Assembly (NCBI GenBank): GCA_010030605.1
Contig: RHCK01000016.1
Location: 1-11,761, forward strand
Direction of reading: 5' to 3'
Length of the DNA stretch: 11,761 nucleotides
Origin: Acidimicrobiia bacterium
GTDB lineage: Bacteria > Actinomycetota > Acidimicrobiia > Acidimicrobiales > Ilumatobacteraceae
Shown: positions 6,561-11,761 of the stretch, piece after piece
Layout: the number at the start of each line of letters is the position of its first letter
Numbering within the stretch: the first letter of the stretch is position 1
Notes under the pieces: model-generated
The model's input: the letters and a program-made list of their open reading frames with translations, nothing else
The model's database searches: none
What the model was told of the DNA's origin: nothing
Position numbers and translations under genes: made by a program

Positions 6561-6577
6561 CAGATCGTCCCGATCTG
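6561..6577 (+). terminator. Hairpin just before the fbiC ribosome site
   Basis: CAGATCG-TCC-CGATCTG is a perfect 7-bp stem with a 3-nt loop, followed by TTCTCTC and, 9 nt later, the ribosome site. The weak pyrimidine run makes it a poor but possible intrinsic terminator or attenuator; it could also be half of a double operator with the palindrome one base upstream. Confidence 0.35.
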
Positions 6578-6598
6578 TTCTCTCAGAAAGGCAGTCGC

Positions 6599-9175
6599 AT
6601 GACGCCCCAGCGCACCAGTGTTCCCGTGAGCGTGACCAACCGCTCGAGACGTGAACCGCAAACTCACGACAATCACGCACACACGGTTCACGCACACACG
6701 GATCATTCGAAGGACCATGAATTCGACTCCGTGATCGACCCTGCGCTGGAACGTCTCATCGACCACGACCTCGACAGCCTCATGGCAAAGGCCCGCGGCA
6801 TTCGCGACGCACGCACCGGAAGCCGCGTGACGTATTCGCCCAAGGTGTTCATTCCGCTCACCATGTTGTGCCGCGACAGTTGTGGCTATTGCACCTTCGC
6901 CCAACCGCCGGCACGACTACAGAGTCCGTACCTCTCGCCCGAACAGGTTCTGGCCATCGCCAAACAAGGTGCCCGCATGGGATGCCACGAGGCGCTCTTC
7001 ACTCTGGGCGAGGCGCCCGAGGAGAAGTATCAGGTCGCTCGTGATTGGCTGAGCGAACACGGATACGCATCCACGGTCGATTACTTGGCCGCCATGTGTC
7101 GACTGGTGCTCGACGAGACCGGCTTGTTGCCCCATGCCAACGCCGGAGCTCTCAGCCGCGAGGACTTGGCGCTGTTGCGTCCGGTGTCACCGAGCCAAGG
7201 CATGATGGTCGAAACGTTGCGCGATGACTTGCCCTGTCATCGCGGAGCGCCCGACAAGGATCCGGCTCGTCGATTGGCCACGCTCGAATATGCCGGAGAG
7301 CTCGGCATCCCGTTCACCACGGGCATCCTCGTCGGGCTCGGCGAGACTCGCGCCGATCGTTTGGCGGCCCTCGAAGCGATCGCGGAATCGCATCGACGCC
7401 ACGGACACGTGCAGGAAGTGATCGTGCAGAACTTCCTGCCCAAGCCGCGCACCGGCATGCAACACGAGGCGCCGTGTCCCACCGAGGAATTCTTGTGGTC
7501 CATCGCCGCCGCACGCATCGTGCTGCCGCCGGAGATTCACCTACAGGCTCCGCCCAATCTAAGCGATGATTTCGGCGCGTTGCTGGATGCCGGCATCGAC
7601 GACTGGGGTGGGGTCTCGCCCGTCACCGCCGATCATGTGAACCCGGAACGTCCCTGGCCCGAGCTGGATCGCTTGCGCGAGGTCACCGAAGCCCGCGGCA
7701 TGGTGTTGGCGCCCCGACTGACCGTGTATCCCGAGTTCGTGGCGAACATCTCGCTCGATCCGGCTCGGCAATTCGATCCGAAACACAATCGCTGGATCGA
7801 TCCGACGTTGCGCTTCGCGGTGCTCGATCGTTGCGACGCCGAATCGATGGGCCGCGACGATCCGGGTGCGGTGTGGCCCGAGAAGGTGACCGCCGCCGAC
7901 GTGGTGCATGACGGCGCCGAGGTGGTGTTGGTGGGGCATCGTTCCACGCCGTGGTATTCGGGTAGCGAGAACAAGCCGCCGGTGATCGTGGATATCGACG
8001 GCGCACACGGTCGCACGCACGTAGTCCCAATAAATCATGAAAACGGTCGTGCAGACGGTCGCGCGCACCACACGCGAGTACACGAGATCATCCAGGGTCA
8101 CGCCGCCGGACAAGAACTGGGCGTCGACGAGATCGTCGCCTTGTTCCGCGCCCGTGGACCCGAGGTGCGCGCCATCGCCGAGTACGCCGATCAGTTGCGC
8201 GAGCACGTGTGTGGCGACCGAGTCACATGGGTGCACAACCGCAACATCAACTACACCAACGTGTGCACGTTCAAGTGCAAGTTCTGCGGTTTCAGCAAGG
8301 GTCCGTTGTCGTTGAACCTGCGCGGCACGCCCTATCTGCTCACCCTCGACGACATTGCCAACCGCGCTCGCGAGGCCTGGAACATGGGCGCCACCGAAGT
8401 CACGCTCCAGGGCGGCATCCACCCCGACTTCGACGGCGATTACTACTTGCACGTCACCCAGGCGGTGAAGGACGCGGTGCCCGAGATGCACGTGCACGGA
8501 TTCACCGCGCTCGAGATCACCGAGGGCGCCAAGCGCAACGGCGAGGACCTTCGCACGTACCTCACCCGCATGAAGGACGCCGGCTTGGCGTCATTGCCGG
8601 GCACCGCGGCCGAGATTCTCGACGATGAGGCCCGCGCGGTGTTGTGCCCCGACAAGGTGAACACCGAAGAATGGCTGGAGTGTCACCGTGTGGCGCACGA
8701 GGTGGGTCTGCATTCCAACATCACGATCATGTTCGGCAGCATCGAGCATCCTGAGCATTGGGCGCGACACATCGTTCGCACCCGCGATCTGCAGAAACAG
8801 ACCGGGGGCTTCACCGAGTTCATTCCGTTGCCGTTCGTGCACATGGCGTCGCCCATTTACTTGCAGAAGCGTTCGCGCCGCGGTCCGACCTTCCGCGAAA
8901 CGGTGCTGATGCACGCCATCGGCCGCATCGCCTATCACGGACTCATCGACAACGTTCAGGTGAGTTGGGTCAAGATCGGTGTCGACGGTGCGCGCCAGTT
9001 GCTGCGCGCCGGATGCAACGACATCGGCGGCACCTTGATGGACGAGAACATCAGCCGAGCCGCCGGAGCGAACCATGGTCAAAAGATGACCGAAGACAGC
9101 TTCAACGCTCTGGTGTCACCTCTGGGTCGCATGCTCGCGCAACGCAGCACCGGCTACAAACTGTTGACGCGGTGA
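6599..9175 (+). CDS. fbiC: Bifunctional F0 synthase (CofG-CofH fusion)
   Basis: An 858-residue protein, matching the roughly 856 residues of mycobacterial FbiC. It makes F0 (7,8-didemethyl-8-hydroxy-5-deazariboflavin), the chromophore of coenzyme F420, from tyrosine and 5-amino-6-ribitylaminouracil. It holds two radical-SAM domains. The CofG-like half has the 4Fe-4S motif CRDSCGYC (Cys91, 95, 98) and the CofH-like half has CTFKCKFC (Cys556, 560, 563); each is followed by a TIM-barrel region ending near residues 455 and 850. ATG at 6599 is chosen because AAAGG lies 7 nt upstream; the frame is open back to 6422, but that part has no ribosome site and contains the leader repeats. A His-rich N-terminus (about 22-40) and a His-rich linker (about 469-497) lie outside the catalytic domains. 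fbiC is convergent with the VOC gene, with only 9 bp between the stop codons. Confidence 0.97.
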   Translation: MTPQRTSVPVSVTNRSRREPQTHDNHAHTVHAHTDHSKDHEFDSVIDPALERLIDHDLDSLMAKARGIRDARTGSRVTYSPKVFIPLTMLCRDSCGYCTFAQPPARLQSPYLSPEQVLAIAKQGARMGCHEALFTLGEAPEEKYQVARDWLSEHGYASTVDYLAAMCRLVLDETGLLPHANAGALSREDLALLRPVSPSQGMMVETLRDDLPCHRGAPDKDPARRLATLEYAGELGIPFTTGILVGLGETRADRLAALEAIAESHRRHGHVQEVIVQNFLPKPRTGMQHEAPCPTEEFLWSIAAARIVLPPEIHLQAPPNLSDDFGALLDAGIDDWGGVSPVTADHVNPERPWPELDRLREVTEARGMVLAPRLTVYPEFVANISLDPARQFDPKHNRWIDPTLRFAVLDRCDAESMGRDDPGAVWPEKVTAADVVHDGAEVVLVGHRSTPWYSGSENKPPVIVDIDGAHGRTHVVPINHENGRADGRAHHTRVHEIIQGHAAGQELGVDEIVALFRARGPEVRAIAEYADQLREHVCGDRVTWVHNRNINYTNVCTFKCKFCGFSKGPLSLNLRGTPYLLTLDDIANRAREAWNMGATEVTLQGGIHPDFDGDYYLHVTQAVKDAVPEMHVHGFTALEITEGAKRNGEDLRTYLTRMKDAGLASLPGTAAEILDDEARAVLCPDKVNTEEWLECHRVAHEVGLHSNITIMFGSIEHPEHWARHIVRTRDLQKQTGGFTEFIPLPFVHMASPIYLQKRSRRGPTFRETVLMHAIGRIAYHGLIDNVQVSWVKIGVDGARQLLRAGCNDIGGTLMDENISRAAGANHGQKMTEDSFNALVSPLGRMLAQRSTGYKLLTR
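6673..6701 (+). repeat. In-frame 15-bp repeat in the fbiC N-terminus
   Basis: TCACGCACACACGG occurs at 6673-6686 and 6688-6701. The 15-bp period preserves the frame and encodes HAHTV followed by HAHTD in a His-rich stretch before the first radical-SAM domain. It looks like a small tandem duplication. Confidence 0.7.
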
Positions 9176-9184
9176 TTTCCGGAT

Positions 9185-9685
9185 TCACTCGATGATCTCC
9201 GCATAGCGGGTGATCTCGCGCGCCAAGTCCAACGGTTCGATGATGGATTCGTGTTCCATGTCGCCCCACATCGAGGGCGGAACGACCCACATGATCTCGA
9301 ACTCGGCACCATCGGGATCGACGCCATACAGGCTCTTGCTCACACCATGATCACTCGCCCCAACCAGGGCGCCAGCTTCGACGAGTTTGCGACGCATGTG
9401 TTCGAGCTCGATGATCGACTCCACCTGCCACGCCACGTGATACAGACCGACGTGCACCCGTCCCGATGCCCCGACGCGTCCGGCCGAATTGTCGGCAGCC
9501 CCTTCGCCGATGGCGAAGAACGCAATGTCGTGGTGATTGGTCGAGGCACTGGCGCGCATGAACAAGAACCGACCACCCTCGTCCTCGATCACGGTCGCGA
9601 ATCCCAACACTTCGGCGTAGAAGCGTTTCGTCACGGCAATGTTGCGAACGTAGAAGACCGCGTGGTTCAAACGTGAAATGCCCAT
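9185..9685 (-). CDS. VOC family (glyoxalase/extradiol dioxygenase-like) protein
   Basis: A 166-residue single-domain member of the vicinal oxygen chelate superfamily. Two beta-alpha-beta-beta-beta modules are visible: LNHAVFYVRNIAVTKRFY...LGF, and LYHVAWQVESIIELEHMRRKLVEAGA followed by DPDGAEFEIMWV. The metal-binding set looks complete: H8, H51 or H52, H83 and E130, in contrast to the VOC domain fused to chorismate mutase. The pattern resembles CatE-like catechol 2,3-dioxygenases and glyoxalases, but the reaction cannot be told from sequence. ATG at 9685 is chosen because the domain begins within 6 residues and GGGG lies 7 nt upstream; an ATG at 9712 would overlap the ribF stop by 11 nt and is an alternative. 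The gene lies 16 bp after ribF and is probably the last gene of that operon. Confidence 0.85.
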   Translation of the reverse strand: MGISRLNHAVFYVRNIAVTKRFYAEVLGFATVIEDEGGRFLFMRASASTNHHDIAFFAIGEGAADNSAGRVGASGRVHVGLYHVAWQVESIIELEHMRRKLVEAGALVGASDHGVSKSLYGVDPDGAEFEIMWVVPPSMWGDMEHESIIEPLDLAREITRYAEIIE

Positions 9686-9701
9686 GACCCGTCCCCGGTT
9701 C

Positions 9702-10670
9702 TCAACCCTCATCCAACGCTGTCCGGGCCGCCGCGACGTCGAGCGCCAACTGCGCCTTCAATTCGTCCAGACCGGAGAATTTCCGTTCTCCGCGTAGCCG
9801 AGCAACGAAGCGAACCCGGGCAGTTTCGCCGTACAGATCCAGATCGATCGGGTTGGTCGGATCTTCGATCACGTGAGCTTCGATGAGTGACACCGGAGCG
9901 TTGTCGTAGAACGTGGGTCGACGTCCGATGTTCACCGCGGCGGGAAGCGGATCGTCGGCTCCGGGCCGCACGTACCACGCCGCGTACACCCCATCACCGG
10001 GAACGCACATCGACGATGGCACCTCGATGTTGGCGGTGGGAAAGCCAATGGTGCGTCCGCGCGCATCGCCGTGAGCCACCACGCCACGCAACTCGAAAGG
10101 ACGTCCGAGCATGCCGTTGGCCACGACCACATCACCGGCCATCAGGAGGCGCCGGATCTCGGTGGAACTGGCCGTGACGCCCGAGGTGGCCGGAATCAAC
10201 GCCACCGGCTCGACGCTGAAACTGTCCCCGGCCGAACTCCGCCCCAACTCTTCGAGCATCGCCACGTTGCCGGCGCGTCCCCGACCGAAATGAAAATCGG
10301 AACCGACGATGATGTGATCGACACCCAAGCACTTCACCAGAACACGCTTCACGAAGTCCTGTGGAGATTCGGCCGCTTGCTCGGCGTCGAAACGCACGAC
10401 GGCCACCGCATCGAGACCGGTGGCGGCCAACAATTCGATTTTCTGCGCGTGGTCGGTGAGCAATTTCGGCGCCGAATCCGGACGCACGAGCGACGCCGGA
10501 TGGCGATCGAAGGTCACGAGAACGGACTTCTTTCCCTCGCGCCGCGCCCGGTCGACCACTTTGTCGATGATCGTGCGATGACCCACATGCAACCCGTCGT
10601 AGGCGCCGATGGTGACCACACTTCGTTCGCGCGGCCATGGGCACACGGAGAAGTCGTCGATGATCAGCAC
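9702..10670 (-). CDS. ribF: Bifunctional riboflavin kinase/FAD synthetase
   Basis: A 322-residue cytosolic enzyme of standard length that turns riboflavin into FMN and then FAD. The N-terminal FAD synthetase (nucleotidyltransferase) domain shows GAYDGLHVGH at 22-31 (the HIGH-like site), GSDFHFGRGRAGN at 123-135 and SSTEIRRLL at 168-176. The C-terminal riboflavin kinase domain shows GRTIGFPTANIEVP (205-218) with the PTAN nucleotide and metal motif, VNIGRRPTF (246-254) and the catalytic Glu264 in SLIEAHVIED. GTG at 10670 is the first possible start, since an in-frame TGA lies only three codons upstream; the ribosome site is weak. The gene follows truB by 48 bp, a classic bacterial order. FMN and FAD serve many enzymes, and its substrate pathway also feeds the FbiC reaction encoded nearby. 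Confidence 0.96.
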   Translation of the reverse strand: MLIIDDFSVCPWPRERSVVTIGAYDGLHVGHRTIIDKVVDRARREGKKSVLVTFDRHPASLVRPDSAPKLLTDHAQKIELLAATGLDAVAVVRFDAEQAAESPQDFVKRVLVKCLGVDHIIVGSDFHFGRGRAGNVAMLEELGRSSAGDSFSVEPVALIPATSGVTASSTEIRRLLMAGDVVVANGMLGRPFELRGVVAHGDARGRTIGFPTANIEVPSSMCVPGDGVYAAWYVRPGADDPLPAAVNIGRRPTFYDNAPVSLIEAHVIEDPTNPIDLDLYGETARVRFVARLRGERKFSGLDELKAQLALDVAAARTALDEG

Positions 10671-10718
10671 GGTGGCTCAGGCTACCGAGAGGTGCCCGTC
10701 ACGGTCAGTTTGGGCAGA

Positions 10719-11681
10719 TCACCCGTTCGACGTCGCCAACACGATCGACGGACGCGCCATCCCCTCGCCCACTTTGTGGTTCGCGAATGGCTCGAAGACG
10801 GCCAAGACTTCGCCGCCTTCCACCACGGCCCATGGCGCTGATCCGGAGGCCACGAATTTGGTCTCGGGCAACACTCGACCAACCTTGACCGCCGCACGAA
10901 TTTCGTCGTCGGGTGCCACGCTCGACAGCGCACGGACGCAGTCCGACACCGGTCGCAAGAAATCACTGATGTTCTCGGCGGTCAGATCACCGAGCGCCAC
11001 GCAATCCGATTCGTCGAAGCGACCCACCGACACGCGCCGCAGTCGCCGAACATGTGCGCCACCACCCAACAATCGTCCCAAGTCCTGGGCCAACGTGCGC
11101 ACGTAGGTGCCCGATGAACATTCCACTCGAATGCTCACGACGTTCGCGTCGAGGCCGAGCACCTCGAATCGGTGAATGGTCACCGGTCGGGCCTCGCGCT
11201 CCACCTCGATTCCCTCGCGCGCCAGTTCGTGCAGGCGTTTCCCATCGACCTTCAAAGCCGACACCATCGGTGGCACCTGCATGATTGGCCCCGTGAGTTT
11301 GTCGTCCACCAATGCTTGCAACGACTCGGTGGTGGACGCGGCGATCACCTCGTTCATGTCGTGCTCGACGGTCACGTCGCCCGATGCGTCCAAGGTTGTG
11401 GTCTCGATGCCCAACACCACCTCGGCCGTGTAGGCCTTGGACGTGTTCGGACTCTCCACCGTTCCCCCAGGCACGACGTCGAGGTATCTCAACAATCGTG
11501 TGGCGTTTCCCACGCCCAACAACAGCACGCCGGTGGCGTCGGGGTCGAGAGTCCCCGAATGACCCACCTTGCGTTCGTGCAACAGCCGACGGACACGATC
11601 GACCACGTCATGACTGGTGATTCCGGCCGGTTTGTCGATCGCCAGCAGACCATGCACCGTCGCCGGCTTTCGTCGCGCCAT
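10719..11681 (-). CDS. truB: tRNA pseudouridine(55) synthase
   Basis: A 320-residue enzyme that converts U55 of the tRNA T-loop to pseudouridine. Family motifs appear in order: GLLAIDKPAGITSHDVV (11-27), GHSGTLDPDATGVLLL (40-55) with the catalytic Asp46, KAYTAEVVLGIETTTLDASG, QVPPMVSALKVDGKRLHELA, and CSSGTYVRTLAQDLG followed by GGGAHVRRLRR. A short loop (VPGGTVESPNTS) before KAYTAE appears longer than usual. ATG at 11681 lies 2 nt after the upstream stop codon (TGACCATG) without a clear ribosome site of its own, which suggests translational coupling. It is the middle gene of the rbfA-truB-ribF core order, so it belongs to the translation and ribosome-maturation operon. Confidence 0.97.
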   Translation of the reverse strand: MARRKPATVHGLLAIDKPAGITSHDVVDRVRRLLHERKVGHSGTLDPDATGVLLLGVGNATRLLRYLDVVPGGTVESPNTSKAYTAEVVLGIETTTLDASGDVTVEHDMNEVIAASTTESLQALVDDKLTGPIMQVPPMVSALKVDGKRLHELAREGIEVEREARPVTIHRFEVLGLDANVVSIRVECSSGTYVRTLAQDLGRLLGGGAHVRRLRRVSVGRFDESDCVALGDLTAENISDFLRPVSDCVRALSSVAPDDEIRAAVKVGRVLPETKFVASGSAPWAVVEGGEVLAVFEPFANHKVGEGMARPSIVLATSNG

Positions 11682-11683
11682 GG

Positions 11684-11761
11684 TCAGATTTCGTCGTAGA
11701 TGTCCGGGTCCAAGGGCACGTCACGGGCCGGACTCGGGTTCTCGCGCAGGATCTTCTCGAT
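11684..11761 (-). CDS. rbfA: Probable ribosome-binding factor A, 3' end only
   Basis: A frame open from the window edge encodes 25 residues (IEKILRENPSPARDV, then PLDPDIYDEI) and stops at 11684, 2 nt before the truB ATG. RbfA proteins typically end with an RIE-x-LL helix followed by a variable acidic tail, and rbfA precedes truB in many bacteria; both facts support the call. RbfA is a cold-adaptive 30S maturation factor that acts on 16S rRNA. The fragment is too short to prove the family; a DHH phosphoesterase, which sits here in some actinobacteria, is the main alternative. Confidence 0.6.
   Translation of the reverse strand: MEKILRENPSPARDVPLDPDIYDEI

Larger units (their letters stand above)
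6395..6598 (+). promoter_or_regulatory. Structured 5' leader of fbiC
   Basis: The 219-bp spacer before fbiC holds no gene but an unusual density of inverted repeats. CGGAACTC (6505-6512) is complementary both to GAGTTCCG upstream (6396-6403; the pairing extends to 9 bp, 6395-6403 with 6505-6513) and to GAGTTCCG downstream (6535-6542), so two alternative stems are possible. CGCGG (6486-6490) can pair with CCGCG (6502-6506). A perfect palindrome (6542-6559) and a hairpin (6561-6577) follow, then the ribosome site AAAGG (6587-6591), 7 nt before ATG. I recognise no known riboswitch class. It could be an attenuator, an operator array, or the terminator of the upstream gene. Confidence 0.5.

Noticed and set aside
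6422..6598. Upstream in-frame extension of fbiC from a GTG at 6422 (59 extra residues)
   Set aside because: No ribosome site, overlaps the inverted repeats, and the protein from 6599 already matches the length of mycobacterial FbiC with a good ribosome site.
8030..8040. Possible split of fbiC into separate cofG and cofH (TAA then ATG)
   Set aside because: These codons are in other frames; the FbiC frame is continuous through the junction.
7559..8497. 312-codon open frame on the minus strand inside fbiC
   Set aside because: Antisense shadow of fbiC, with no ribosome site or domain.
9176..9184. Bidirectional terminator between fbiC and the VOC gene
   Set aside because: Only 9 bp separate the stop codons and I see no clear hairpin with a T tract across them.

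Overview
This is a GC-rich actinobacterial chromosome segment, most likely from the Acidimicrobiia (Ilumatobacter-like; inferred from gene style, not from a marker gene). The support is a DUF222/HNH endonuclease, a lipoprotein with a VAAAC lipobox followed by a GGDDSGSS run, a fused FbiC-type F0 synthase, TANNNT-like -10 elements, and the core order rbfA-truB-ribF. All genes share the same GC-rich codon style. I see no insertion sequence, tRNA, rRNA or CRISPR.

Layout. (1) 3-1157 (+): 5'-truncated DUF222/HNH endonuclease. (2) 1239-5378: an ABC importer for a sugar-like solute. The permease (1239-2282) and double-NBD ATPase (2411-3943) lie on the minus strand. The lipoprotein binding protein (4116-5378) lies divergently on the plus strand across a 172-bp control region and is followed by a strong intrinsic terminator (5443-5472). 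(3) 5576-6379 (+): an unusual fusion of an AroQ-type chorismate mutase with a VOC (glyoxalase-fold) domain, with a -10-like element placed for a leaderless transcript. (4) 6599-9175 (+): fbiC, the bifunctional CofG-CofH F0 synthase of coenzyme F420 synthesis, preceded by a 219-bp leader rich in inverted repeats, including a perfect 18-bp palindrome. (5) 9185-11761 (-): a small VOC metalloenzyme, ribF, truB and the 3' tip of a gene that is probably rbfA, closely packed as one likely operon and convergent with fbiC.

How the genes connect. The importer genes form one complete single-substrate system: binding protein, one permease that would act as a dimer, and one fused ATPase. FbiC joins tyrosine to the riboflavin-pathway intermediate 5-amino-6-ribitylaminouracil. 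Chorismate mutase leads to tyrosine and RibF makes FMN and FAD, so the right half of the window has a (deaza)flavin and aromatic-precursor theme. That link is an inference from position.

Most worth a second look: the chorismate mutase-VOC fusion beside fbiC, its apparently broken metal site, the structured fbiC leader, and the degenerate first ABC signature in the transporter ATPase.
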